DNA of 64,000 nucleotides from Chryseobacterium sp. IHB B 17019 (GTDB lineage Bacteria > Bacteroidota > Bacteroidia > Flavobacteriales > Weeksellaceae): assembly GCF_001456155.1 (NCBI RefSeq), contig NZ_CP013293.1:1364001-1428000 (forward strand). Direction: 5' to 3'. Position numbers and translations under genes: made by a program. Shown in pieces: positions 52,683 through 62,173 of this stretch. Position 1 is the stretch's first letter; the number at the start of each line of letters is the position of its first letter. The notes under the pieces are model-generated. The model was given only the letters and a program-made list of their open reading frames with translations, ran no database searches and was not told where the DNA came from.

Positions 52683-52859
52683 TTTGGGGACAGTTTTTAT
52701 TGTTTTTTGAGAAAAATTTACAGCTTATTAGCTAAAATTTATGCCTTTGAAGTCCCAAAAATAAACGAAATATTAAAATATTTATTAATAAAATGTTAAT
52801 TATTTAAAAAAAAATATATTTTTATTGTCTCAATTTGAGAATTAAAAAACTAACTGTAT
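52683..52859. promoter_or_regulatory. Divergent control region between MFS gene and susC
   Basis: This 177-base region must hold promoters for both directions. At 52828-52840 the sequence TCTCAATTTGAGA is a perfect 13-base palindrome, 20 bases before the susC ATG. It is a candidate operator for the Nudix-type regulator or another PUL regulator. The same 13 bases also occur by chance in the terminator at 26598-26627, so this motif alone is not specific. Confidence 0.4.
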
Positions 52860-55760
52860 ATGAATGTAAAAATATCAAGAAGTTTGGGAGTGGTTGCAGT
52901 GCTTTATTTTACTGCAAATTTCAGCGCCCAAAACACAGCGAGTGATACCGTTTCCAAAGAGACAAAAATCGAGGAAGTGGTAATGATCGGTTACGGTACT
53001 CAGAAGAAGAGTAATGTGACAGGAGCGATCTCAAGTATTAAAGCCAGCGATATCGAAAATATTCCGGCGGGTAAACCGGAACAGGTATTGCAGGGTAGAG
53101 CCGCAGGGGTAAACGTAATCACAAATTCCGGACAGCCGGGCTCTTCAGCAACAATTCGTGTGAGAGGTATTACCAGTTATTATTCCAACAACGATCCGCT
53201 TTGGGTAGTGGATGGTATTGTGGTTGATGGTATTGGCTGGCTAAACCAGTCTGACATTGAAAGCATGGAAGTACTGAAAGATGGAGCATCTTCTGCAATT
53301 TATGGTGTTTCTGCTGCGAGAGGTGTAATCTTGGTAACCACCAAAAAAGGAAAAAAAGGAAGATTAAATCTTTCATACAACGGGTCTTATGGTACAGCAA
53401 GAGCTGCCAGAAAATTGGACTTATTGAATGCTACTCAATATGCAACAATTCTTAATGAAGCATATGTAAACGGCGGGCAAAATCCTGTTTTTCAGAATCC
53501 ACAATCATTAGGAGCAGGAACTGATTGGCAGGACGCAATTTTTAGTACGGGAGAAAGATCCAATCATGAGGTCAGCATTAGCGGTGGAAATGAAAAATCT
53601 ACTTTCTACGGATCATTCGGATACTTTGATCAGACGGGTATTGTGATGAGTGATATATCTTATTATAAAAGATTAACAGGACGTTTAAACTCTACTCATA
53701 AATTGACAAATTGGTTAACAGTTGGACAAACTTTTGCCTATACACATACACAATCACAGGGAATTAATGCTAACGGTGAATTTGGGGGACCATTAAGCTC
53801 TGCCGTGAACTTGGATCCTACAACACCATTAGTGGTGACTGATCCTGCAATGGCCGGCTCTAATACCTATTCTAATCCCAATATTGTAAGAGATCCTTAT
53901 GGAAATCCTTACGGAATATCCACATTAGTGGGTCAGGAAATGTCTAACCCGCTTGCTTTCAGATACACACAATTAGGAAATAAAGGTTGGTCTGATGATT
54001 TCATTGCTAATGTTTTTGCGGAAGTAAAATTTGCAAAAGATTTCACTTTTAAATCATCCATTAACGGTAAAAAAGCATATTGGGGAAGCCAGAACTTTAC
54101 ACCGCTTTTCTATTTGAATCCAAATTACAGTAATTTAAATTTCAATAGCTTAAGCAGAACTACCCAACAAAAACTGGAGTGGAGTTTAGAAAATACATTA
54201 ACATGGCAAAAGAAATTCGGAGAACATAATTTGAACGTATTGGTAGGTACGGGTTATTATGAATATAATATCGGTTTCGGGCAGACTGTAACCCACACAA
54301 ATTTGCCTATTAGCAGCTATGAAGACGCATCTTTTAACTTTTATGTACCTCAGGATCAGAAAAATATGAGTGCATGGGATTATATCAACACTCATAAAGC
54401 TTCTTATTTTGGTAGAGTTGTATATGATTATGCTAATAAATATTTGTTCACCGGTACGGTAAGACGTGACGGATCATCCAAATTTGGGGCAAACAACCAT
54501 TGGGGAACTTTCCCTGCCTTCTCATTAGGATGGAATGTAGATAAAGAAAATTTCTGGCCGGAAAACAAAATCATCAATACTTTAAAAATACGTGGAGGAT
54601 ACGGAGTTTTAGGAAATGATGGTATTGGAGACTTCCTTTTTGCTAATTTCTATGTACCGGGAGCCAACTATACGAACGGAAACAATGTAATTATGCCAGG
54701 ATATATTCCAAATACATTGGCCAACCCTGATTTGAAATGGGAATCAACTTCTCAGCTTAACGTTGCAGCAGATATTAAATTCTTAAGCAATTTTAATTTA
54801 ACAGTTGATTATTACAAGAAGAAAACTTCTGATATTTTAAGACAGGTTCAGATCCCTGGTTATGTTGGGGTAACAGTTCCACCAACAGCAAATATTGGTG
54901 ATATGGAAAATGAAGGGGTAGAAGTGGAATTAGGCTACAGAAAAAACTGGACGGATTTCGGAGTTTCAGTTAACGGTAATTTTGCTTATCTTAAAAATAC
55001 GGTTACAAGCTTAGAATCGGGAAGATTATACATTGATGGACCTGGCTTCCAATCTATGGGACCTGTTTCCAGAATTCAGGTAGGAGAATCTTACGGATCT
55101 TTTTACGGATATAAAACGCTAGGTATTTTCCAAAATCAAGAGCAGGTAAATGCCTACAGAAATGCAAACGGACAAATGATCCTTCCGGATGCTAAACCAG
55201 GGGATTTCATTTGGGCAGATACAAATGGCGACGGAAAAATCAGTGATATGGATAAAGTGAACTTAGGAAATTCTGTTCCAAAGTATACTTTCGGGATGAC
55301 AGTTAACTTGAATTATAAAAACTGGGATTTTATGGTTTTTGCTCAAGGCCAAGCCGGAAACAAAATTTTCCAGGGGCTAAGACGTCTTGATATCATTAAT
55401 GCAAATTACCAGACTGCTATTTTAGACCGTTGGACAGGTGAAGGAACTTCGAACACTACACCAAGAGTGACAACCAATGATACTAACCACAATTACACTT
55501 GGATGTCTGATTATTATCTGCAAAAAGGAGATTATGTAAGAGTAAAACTGGTTCAGCTAGGATACACACTTCCACAGGCGATGACACAGAATTTCGGTGT
55601 AAGCAAGCTGCGTTTTTATGTAACAGCAGAAAACCTTTTCACATTTACGAAGTACACAGGTTATGATCCTGAAATCGCTGCCGGAGACAGTTTCGGTATC
55701 GACAGAGCATATTATCCTCAAGCTAAAACTTTCCTTTTTGGAGCTAACCTTACATTCTAA
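52860..55760 (+). CDS. susC: SusC/RagA-family TonB-dependent outer membrane transporter
   Basis: A 966-residue outer-membrane beta-barrel that imports glucan oligosaccharides using TonB energy. A signal peptide (1-23, ending FSAQ) is followed by the TonB box region EEVVMIGYGTQKKSNVTGAI and the plug with VLQGRAAGVNVITNSGQPGS and DPLWVVDGIVVDGIGWLN. The usual N-terminal carboxypeptidase-like domain is absent. The barrel ends in the C-terminal aromatic motif KTFLFGANLTF. It starts the PUL and is followed after 11 bases by susD. Confidence 0.93.
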   Translation: MNVKISRSLGVVAVLYFTANFSAQNTASDTVSKETKIEEVVMIGYGTQKKSNVTGAISSIKASDIENIPAGKPEQVLQGRAAGVNVITNSGQPGSSATIRVRGITSYYSNNDPLWVVDGIVVDGIGWLNQSDIESMEVLKDGASSAIYGVSAARGVILVTTKKGKKGRLNLSYNGSYGTARAARKLDLLNATQYATILNEAYVNGGQNPVFQNPQSLGAGTDWQDAIFSTGERSNHEVSISGGNEKSTFYGSFGYFDQTGIVMSDISYYKRLTGRLNSTHKLTNWLTVGQTFAYTHTQSQGINANGEFGGPLSSAVNLDPTTPLVVTDPAMAGSNTYSNPNIVRDPYGNPYGISTLVGQEMSNPLAFRYTQLGNKGWSDDFIANVFAEVKFAKDFTFKSSINGKKAYWGSQNFTPLFYLNPNYSNLNFNSLSRTTQQKLEWSLENTLTWQKKFGEHNLNVLVGTGYYEYNIGFGQTVTHTNLPISSYEDASFNFYVPQDQKNMSAWDYINTHKASYFGRVVYDYANKYLFTGTVRRDGSSKFGANNHWGTFPAFSLGWNVDKENFWPENKIINTLKIRGGYGVLGNDGIGDFLFANFYVPGANYTNGNNVIMPGYIPNTLANPDLKWESTSQLNVAADIKFLSNFNLTVDYYKKKTSDILRQVQIPGYVGVTVPPTANIGDMENEGVEVELGYRKNWTDFGVSVNGNFAYLKNTVTSLESGRLYIDGPGFQSMGPVSRIQVGESYGSFYGYKTLGIFQNQEQVNAYRNANGQMILPDAKPGDFIWADTNGDGKISDMDKVNLGNSVPKYTFGMTVNLNYKNWDFMVFAQGQAGNKIFQGLRRLDIINANYQTAILDRWTGEGTSNTTPRVTTNDTNHNYTWMSDYYLQKGDYVRVKLVQLGYTLPQAMTQNFGVSKLRFYVTAENLFTFTKYTGYDPEIAAGDSFGIDRAYYPQAKTFLFGANLTF

Positions 55761-55771
55761 TAAGATTAAAA

Positions 55772-57292
55772 ATGAAAAATAAAATATTTAAAATAAGCAT
55801 TGCAGCATCATTATTCATAGGAACAGGAGTAACCAATGTTGCCTGTACTACTGATAATCTTGAAGACGTAAAAAACCTGGGTGCATTCGATACCAGTAAT
55901 TTCTTTAGAAATGAACAGGAATGTTTCTTTGCTCTTGTCGGAACTTACGATCCTGTAAGAAAATATGCCGGAGGCTTTGAAAATATGGTTACATTCTTCA
56001 ATGCAGGCTCAGATGATTTTTATGCAGGAGGAGGAAGTGCAACAGATGGGGCAGGAATTCAGGGGTTATCAAATTATCAGCTGAATCCTAATACAATGCC
56101 TGTAAGCTACTGGAGAGATTATTATCAGGGAGTTTCCAGAGCAAATGTTTTGGTTGAGAAGATTCCTCAGGCGAACATGAGTGATGCCATTAAGAAAAGA
56201 TTTACTGCAGAATCCAAGTCTTTAAGAGCATTATATTATTTTGAATTGGTGAGAATGTTCGGAAATATTCCTCTTATTCTTAAGGAAATTAAAGCAACAG
56301 ATGACTACTATAACATTCCGCAAGCTCCAAAAGCCGATGTATATGCTCAGATAGAAGCAGACTTACTTGCAGCTATTCCGGATCTTCCAATGACTGTTTC
56401 AGGGGATCAAAGAGGAAGGTTTACACAAGGAGCCGCAAGAGCTTTGCTGGGAAAAGTTTATTTATATCAAAATAAAAAAACTGAAGCAGCAGCACAGTTT
56501 GCTGAAGTAAACGGAACTCCGGGAGGAACAAGCCAGTACGGATATAAACTTGTAACTGATTTTGCAAGTCTTTGGGTAACTGATAATAAATTCACGTCAG
56601 AATCTATTTTTGAAGTAATGCATACCAATAAAGGAAATTCTGACTGGGGTTTCTGGGGACAGGGTAATGATGAAGGAAACTCTATCAATATTATGGTAGC
56701 GCCGAGAGGATATAGCAAAATAGCTACAGATGCACCGGACGTGGTTGCAGGTTGGGCATTTAATCCTATCACTCAGGATTTATTTAATTTTATGCAGGGA
56801 GATCCAAGAATGAATGCAACCATCCTTAATGTAAAAGCTTTAAAACAGCAAGGAAAAGCAGACTATTCGCCGGCTTATATGGATAATGGATATTTCCTTA
56901 ATAAATATATGCCGACAAAAGATGAAGTAACCACTTTGCCTGGCCCTTCAGAATTAAATTACCGTCAAAATTATATCTACATAAGATTAGCAGACACTTA
57001 TTTAATGGAAGCTGAAGCCTTGAATGGTACGGGAGCAAGAGCTCAGGCGTTATTGGATGCGGTAAGAGCAAGAGTTGGATTAGCATCGGTCCCGGTTTCT
57101 ATGCAGGCTGTGAAAGATGAGAGAAGAAGAGAATTGGCAGGTGAAGGCCACAGATGGTTTGACTTGGTAAGATGGGGTGAAGCTCCGGCAAAATTAGGCT
57201 CAAGAGGCTTCTTGGCTGGTAAAAATGAAATTCTGCCAATTCCTTACACTGAGCTTACAGGAACAATCCTTCAACAAAATCCTAACTATTAA
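55772..57292 (+). CDS. susD: SusD/RagB-family surface glycan-binding lipoprotein
   Basis: A 506-residue outer-surface lipoprotein with lipobox NVAC (about Cys25). The TPR-rich SusD fold is visible: FKAESKSLRALYYFELVRMF-type helix (here TAESKSLRALYYFELVRMFG), GRFTQGAARALLGKVYLYQN and the C-terminal YRQNYIYIRLADTYLMEAEA and RRELAGEGHRWFDLVRWG. It caps the SusC barrel and delivers glycan. The pair is adjacent with 11 bases between, typical of a Sus-like complex. Confidence 0.94.
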   Translation: MKNKIFKISIAASLFIGTGVTNVACTTDNLEDVKNLGAFDTSNFFRNEQECFFALVGTYDPVRKYAGGFENMVTFFNAGSDDFYAGGGSATDGAGIQGLSNYQLNPNTMPVSYWRDYYQGVSRANVLVEKIPQANMSDAIKKRFTAESKSLRALYYFELVRMFGNIPLILKEIKATDDYYNIPQAPKADVYAQIEADLLAAIPDLPMTVSGDQRGRFTQGAARALLGKVYLYQNKKTEAAAQFAEVNGTPGGTSQYGYKLVTDFASLWVTDNKFTSESIFEVMHTNKGNSDWGFWGQGNDEGNSINIMVAPRGYSKIATDAPDVVAGWAFNPITQDLFNFMQGDPRMNATILNVKALKQQGKADYSPAYMDNGYFLNKYMPTKDEVTTLPGPSELNYRQNYIYIRLADTYLMEAEALNGTGARAQALLDAVRARVGLASVPVSMQAVKDERRRELAGEGHRWFDLVRWGEAPAKLGSRGFLAGKNEILPIPYTELTGTILQQNPNY

Positions 57293-57301
57293 TCTAATAA
57301 C

Positions 57302-58156
57302 ATGATAACTAAATATATTAACAAAAGCCTTCTATTAGGCTCAGCAATCTTCTTTTTGGCAAGCTGTACTCCAGACACGATTGACGGCGACGGAAACGGT
57401 CTTTCCCAAGAATCTGTGGATGGCTCTTTTAAAGTAGCAAAAACTGCCGAAAACAGATATAGATTAACAACAAATGCAAATAACTATATTACCACAAAAT
57501 GGAATATTGATGATGAAGGTTTTAATATTGGAAAAAACATAGAGGATATTTTCCTTCCGGATAAAGGAACTTATATTATCGAACATCAGGCTATCGGAAA
57601 AGGTGGTGTAGTGGCAGGTACAGGGACTCAAACCATTACTGTTCCCGCTGATGATCCAGTTGCCGGAAATATTATCCAGGGCGGAAGGTTTGACAATGCT
57701 GACGAAATTTCTAAATGGACAATCCACACCATCAGCCCTTCCGGGGCACAATGGGTTTTTGCCAATGGTAAAGCTACTATTGTGGCGTCTGGAGGTAGTC
57801 AGCAGGCTATTTATCAGGCTGTAAATGTGGTCGCAGGTCAAAAATATTCTATTGATATGGTTGCATCTTCAAATACGGCTTTACAAGATACATGGTTTGA
57901 AGTTTATGTGGTAAACAGTATACCGGCTTCAGGACAGGATATCAGCGGGCCAGTTTACAGAAATATCAACACATGGGACGGTTGCGGAAAATCAGCCTTT
58001 AAAGGCAGGGTTTCAACAATAGGCTGTAATGGTGATAAAAACGGAGGAATTTATACTGCAACAGCTACTGGAACTGTTTATTTGGTGATTAAATGTGGAG
58101 GAACAATGGTAAGCAGTTTAAGCATAGATAAAGTTGAACTTAGAAGAGCGCAATAA
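57302..58156 (+). CDS. Surface glycan-binding lipoprotein (SGBP)
   Basis: A 284-residue lipoprotein (lipobox FLASC). An N-terminal PKD/Ig-like domain with WNIDDEGFNIGKNIEDIFLP precedes a C-terminal beta-sandwich of CBM4-like appearance, RFDNADEISKWTIHTISPSG and INTWDGCGKSAFKGRVS. It takes the SusE/SusF position of PULs and probably binds the glucan at the surface. No enzyme motif is seen. Cotranscribed with susCD. Confidence 0.78.
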   Translation: MITKYINKSLLLGSAIFFLASCTPDTIDGDGNGLSQESVDGSFKVAKTAENRYRLTTNANNYITTKWNIDDEGFNIGKNIEDIFLPDKGTYIIEHQAIGKGGVVAGTGTQTITVPADDPVAGNIIQGGRFDNADEISKWTIHTISPSGAQWVFANGKATIVASGGSQQAIYQAVNVVAGQKYSIDMVASSNTALQDTWFEVYVVNSIPASGQDISGPVYRNINTWDGCGKSAFKGRVSTIGCNGDKNGGIYTATATGTVYLVIKCGGTMVSSLSIDKVELRRAQ

Positions 58157-58179
58157 TTTTTGCCATAAATAATTTTAAT

Positions 58180-59637
58180 ATGATATCACAATATTCATAT
58201 AGTTTCGTTAGAGGTGCTGCACTTTGCGGTGTAGCACTTCTTTCTTTTTTTAACTGCAGCAGTACATCTTCAGATCTTTCAAACAATGAAAATCCCGGAA
58301 ACGGCGGTGGAAATACAGGAGATCCGGTACAGGTGTGGTTAACGAAAGGAGATCAGTCGGTGGAACTTCAGGAACAGGGAACTGCTTATTTCTCAGGGAC
58401 TTCAAGCTCAGGAACAACCATTGAAGTAGATGCTTCACAGGTTTTCCAGACGGTTGATGGCTTTGGATATACGCTTACCGGAGGAAGTGTTCAGGTGATT
58501 AATCAACTGAATGCCAGCAAAAAACAGGAATTGTTGAATGATCTTTTCAACAGTTCAGGAATTGGAATCAGCTATTTAAGAATCAGCATCGGAGCTTCAG
58601 ATTTGAACAGCGAGGTTTTTTCTTATGACGATATGCCGGCGGGGCAGACAGATCCTACGCTTGCTCAATTTAGTTTAAATAAAGATCAGGCTGTTATCCA
58701 GATGTTAAAAGATATTTTGGTGATTAATCCGAATATTAAAATCTTAGCAACTCCCTGGTCACCACCCGTTTGGATGAAAGACAACGGGAGCAGTATCGGA
58801 GGAAGCTTAAAACCGGAATTCTACGGAGTTTACGCTCAATATTTCGTAAAATATATCCAGACAATGCAGTCCCAGGGAATTAAAATCGACGCCATTACGC
58901 CACAAAACGAGCCATTACATCCGGGAAATAATCCAAGTATGTATATGTCTGCAACAGATCAGGCAACTTTTATTAAAACTCATTTAGGTCCGGCTTTCCA
59001 AGCTGCCAATATTACCACTAAAATCATTGCTTACGATCACAATTGCGATAATCCGGCTTATCCTTTGGCTATTTTAAATGATCCTGCTGCCAATCCTTTT
59101 GTCGACGGATCGGCCTTTCATCTGTACGCGGGAGATATTTCTGCATTAAGTACAGTTCATAATTTATTTCCAAATAAAAACGTGTATTTCACGGAACAGT
59201 GGACGAGTTCTACAGGGAATTTCGGGGGAGATTTGGATTGGCACGTTAAAAACGTTATTATTGGGTCAATGAGAAACTGGAGCAGAACAGCATTGGAGTG
59301 GAATGTAGCGAATGACGCCTCTTTTGGGCCTCACACACCGGGTGGTTGTACACAATGTAAAGGTGCAGTCACAGTGAACGGAGCAACAGGTTACGAAAAA
59401 AATGTTGCTTATTATATCATCGCCCACGCTTCAAAATTTGTTCCCGTAAATTCTCAGAGAATCGCTTCTACACAGGGCGATAACTTATCAACGGTAGCTT
59501 TTAAAACTCCGGCTGGGAAAACCGTTTTGATTGTTCAGAACAGTAATTCCACGGATAAAGCGTTTACTATTAAATATAATCAAAAAACAGCTCTTGTTAC
59601 AATTTCAGGAAGCTCAACAGCGACATATATTTTTTAA
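58180..59637 (+). CDS. GH30 glycosidase, surface lipoprotein
   Basis: A 485-residue lipoprotein (lipobox FFNC, Cys26) of glycoside hydrolase family 30. The acid/base is Glu244 in TPQNEPLHPGN and the nucleophile Glu339 in YFTEQWTSS. ATPWSPPVWMKDNGSSIGGS and QTVDGFGYTLTGGSVQVI are typical. In PULs with GH3 and GH16, GH30 acts on beta-1,6-glucan, as in Bacteroides. The position in this operon supports endo-beta-1,6-glucanase, although beta-glucosylceramidase or other activities occur in the family. A beta-sandwich follows the barrel at the C-terminus. Confidence 0.88.
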   Translation: MISQYSYSFVRGAALCGVALLSFFNCSSTSSDLSNNENPGNGGGNTGDPVQVWLTKGDQSVELQEQGTAYFSGTSSSGTTIEVDASQVFQTVDGFGYTLTGGSVQVINQLNASKKQELLNDLFNSSGIGISYLRISIGASDLNSEVFSYDDMPAGQTDPTLAQFSLNKDQAVIQMLKDILVINPNIKILATPWSPPVWMKDNGSSIGGSLKPEFYGVYAQYFVKYIQTMQSQGIKIDAITPQNEPLHPGNNPSMYMSATDQATFIKTHLGPAFQAANITTKIIAYDHNCDNPAYPLAILNDPAANPFVDGSAFHLYAGDISALSTVHNLFPNKNVYFTEQWTSSTGNFGGDLDWHVKNVIIGSMRNWSRTALEWNVANDASFGPHTPGGCTQCKGAVTVNGATGYEKNVAYYIIAHASKFVPVNSQRIASTQGDNLSTVAFKTPAGKTVLIVQNSNSTDKAFTIKYNQKTALVTISGSSTATYIF

Positions 59638-59646
59638 AATAAAATC

Positions 59647-61869
59647 ATGAAGAGAGTTTATTTCTTATTAGCAATTACAGCATTTGGGATGAATGCGTTC
59701 GGGCAAAAGACAATCGATCAGAAAGTTTCTGAGCTGTTGTCTAAAATGACGTTAGAAGAAAAAGTAGGGCAGTTGGTTCAATACAGTGGTTTTGAATACG
59801 CTACAGGTCCTCAAAATTCCAATTCTGCAAATGTTTTAAATGAAATAAAACAAGGCAAAGTAGGTTCTATGCTCAATGTAGCGGGAGCCGAGGAGACCAG
59901 AAAGTTTCAGGAATTAGCATTAAAATCAAGGTTAAGAATTCCTTTACTATTCGGTCAGGACGTTATTCATGGATACAGAACAACATTTCCGGTGAATCTG
60001 GGCCAGGCTGCAAGTTGGGATTTAGGATTAATAGAAAAATCAGAAAGAATTGCAGCGACCGAAGCTTCGGCTTATGGGATTCACTGGACTTTCGCCCCAA
60101 TGGTCGACATCGCAAGAGATCCGAGATGGGGAAGAGTAATGGAAGGTTCCGGTGAAGATACGTATCTGGGAACTCAGATTGGCTTGGCCAGAATCAGAGG
60201 TTTTCAGGGAAAAGGCCTTGGAAATCTTGACGCAATTATGGCTTGTGCAAAGCATTTCGCAGCCTACGGAGCGGCAGTTGGCGGAAGAGATTACAACTCC
60301 GTTGATATGAGTTTAAGACAATTAAACGAAACTTATTTACCACCATTTAAAGCGGCCGCAGAAGCTGGTGTTGCTACTTTTATGAATTCTTTTAATGATA
60401 TTAACGGAATTCCCGCAACAGCGAATAAATACATTTTAAGAGATTTACTAAAAGGAAAATGGAATTACAAAGGTTTTGTAGTTTCAGATTGGGGAAGTAT
60501 TGGCGAAATGGTTCCTCACGGATATGCAAAAGACAATAAAGAAGCTTCCGAAAAAGCAATAAATGCCGGCACCGATATGGATATGGAAAGCCGGGCTTAT
60601 ATGGCCGAGCTTCCAAAACTGGTTCAGGAAGGAAAAGTTGATCCGAAGTTGATTGACGATGCGGCGAGAAGAATTTTAGTTAAGAAATTTGAAATGGGAT
60701 TATTCGATGATCCTTACAGATTCAGCAGCGAAAAAAGACAGAAAGAGCAATTAAATAACAAAGAACACAGAAAATTCGGAAGAGAATTTGGTTCAAAAAG
60801 CATTGTTTTGCTTAAAAATAAGGGAAATATTCTTCCACTTTCAAAATCAACAAAAACTGTTGCTTTAATTGGACCTTTCGGGAAAGAAACTTCGGCCAAT
60901 CACGGTTTTTGGTCGATTGCTTTTAAAGATGATAACCAAAGAATTGTTACGCAGTTTGACGGAATTAAAAATCAGTTAGACAAAAACTCAACATTACTTT
61001 ACGCAAAAGGTGCAAACGTTGATGATCAGGACAAATCCATGTTTGCAGAAGCGGTGGAAACTGCAAAAAAAGCAGACGTTGTCATCATGACTTTAGGGGA
61101 AGGCCACGCAATGAGTGGTGAGGCAAAAAGTAGAAGCAACATCCATTTTTCGGGCGTTCAGGAAGATTTATTGAAAGAAATTGCAAAAACCGGAAAACCA
61201 ATTGTTTTAATGATTAATGCAGGAAGACCTTTAGTTTTCGACTGGGCAGCAGACAACATTCCGGCGATCATGTACACTTGGTGGCTGGGAACGGAAGCGG
61301 GAAATTCCATCGCAGATGTTCTTTTCGGAACGGTAAATCCGGGCGGGAAATTGCCAATGACTTTCCCAAGAACGGAAGGACAGATTCCTGTTTACTACAA
61401 TCATTACAACACGGGAAGACCCGCAAAAAACAACACCGACAGAAATTATGTTTCGGCTTATATCGACCTGGATAACGACCCGAAATTCCCGTTTGGATTT
61501 GGCTTAAGTTATACAACTTTTAAATATTCTGATATGAATTTAAGTTCGACAAATCTTAAAGGAAATCAGACGTTGAATATCAGTGTAAATGTTGCCAACA
61601 CCGGAAATTACGATGGGGAAGAAGTGGTACAACTGTACATTAGAGATCTTTTCGGTAAGGTTGTAAGACCGGTAAAAGAACTGAAAAACTTCCAGAAAGT
61701 TTTCATTAAAAAAGGAGAAAGTAAGACGATCAATTTTACATTAACTCCGGAAAATCTGAAATTCTACGACGACGAACTGAACTTTGATTGGGAAGGCGGA
61801 GAATTCGACATCATGGTCGGAACCGATTCTCAACATGTTCAGACAAAAAGAATTACTTGGTCAAAATAA
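59647..61869 (+). CDS. bglX: GH3 beta-glucosidase, BglX-like
   Basis: A 740-residue periplasmic enzyme with a signal peptide (1-20) that releases glucose from glucan oligosaccharides. The nucleophile is Asp281 in GFVVSDWGSIGEM; FGQDVIHGYRTTFPVNLG, CAKHFAAYGAAVGGRDYNSV and HFSGVQEDLLKE are family blocks. A second alpha/beta domain and a C-terminal fibronectin III-like domain (LSYTTFKYSDMNLSSTNLKG) complete it. It follows GH30 with nine bases between. Confidence 0.93.
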   Translation: MKRVYFLLAITAFGMNAFGQKTIDQKVSELLSKMTLEEKVGQLVQYSGFEYATGPQNSNSANVLNEIKQGKVGSMLNVAGAEETRKFQELALKSRLRIPLLFGQDVIHGYRTTFPVNLGQAASWDLGLIEKSERIAATEASAYGIHWTFAPMVDIARDPRWGRVMEGSGEDTYLGTQIGLARIRGFQGKGLGNLDAIMACAKHFAAYGAAVGGRDYNSVDMSLRQLNETYLPPFKAAAEAGVATFMNSFNDINGIPATANKYILRDLLKGKWNYKGFVVSDWGSIGEMVPHGYAKDNKEASEKAINAGTDMDMESRAYMAELPKLVQEGKVDPKLIDDAARRILVKKFEMGLFDDPYRFSSEKRQKEQLNNKEHRKFGREFGSKSIVLLKNKGNILPLSKSTKTVALIGPFGKETSANHGFWSIAFKDDNQRIVTQFDGIKNQLDKNSTLLYAKGANVDDQDKSMFAEAVETAKKADVVIMTLGEGHAMSGEAKSRSNIHFSGVQEDLLKEIAKTGKPIVLMINAGRPLVFDWAADNIPAIMYTWWLGTEAGNSIADVLFGTVNPGGKLPMTFPRTEGQIPVYYNHYNTGRPAKNNTDRNYVSAYIDLDNDPKFPFGFGLSYTTFKYSDMNLSSTNLKGNQTLNISVNVANTGNYDGEEVVQLYIRDLFGKVVRPVKELKNFQKVFIKKGESKTINFTLTPENLKFYDDELNFDWEGGEFDIMVGTDSQHVQTKRITWSK

Positions 61870-61888
61870 TATTAGTTTACTTACTGAG

Positions 61889-61909
61889 AGCGGGATAAAA
61901 CCCGCTTTT
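61889..61909 (+). terminator. Weak terminator after GH3
   Basis: AGCGGG pairs with CCCGCT over ATAAAA, followed by TTTG. It is short and could allow read-through to GH16. Confidence 0.55.
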
Positions 61910-61939
61910 GGTGGTAGAAGACTAAACACTTTAAACGAC

Positions 61940-62035
61940 AGCGTACGTTTGTCATTCTGAAAGAAGCAAAGCGGATTGAAGAATCTCAATTATTAATTAT
62001 CAGAGATTCTTCGTTCCTCAGAATGACAAACTTTG
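61940..62035. repeat. GTCATTCTGA palindromic repeat
   Basis: TTTGTCATTCTGAAAGAAGC opens it and CAGAATGACAAA closes it, fully complementary at the ends. AGAATCTC and GAGATTCT form an inner pair. It is a relative of the element at 21520 and lies inside the PUL between GH3 and GH16. Confidence 0.7.
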
Positions 62036-62173
62036 AAAATAATTTAAAGAATAATAAGATTTTTTATGCAAAGATTAAATAATAAAATTTAAAGTTTCAA
62101 TACTAAATCTTTGCGTTAAAAAACTACAGTATCAAGCATTAAAACTCAAAACAAAGAACTTTAAACTTTGAAC

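Larger units (their letters stand above)
61870..62173. other. Repeat-bearing gap between GH3 and GH16
   Basis: About 300 bases that hold a short terminator and a GTCATTCTGA-type palindrome, then AT-rich sequence with the words TAAATCTTTGCG and GCAAAGATTAAAT in opposite orientation. No gene is seen. Confidence 0.6.
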
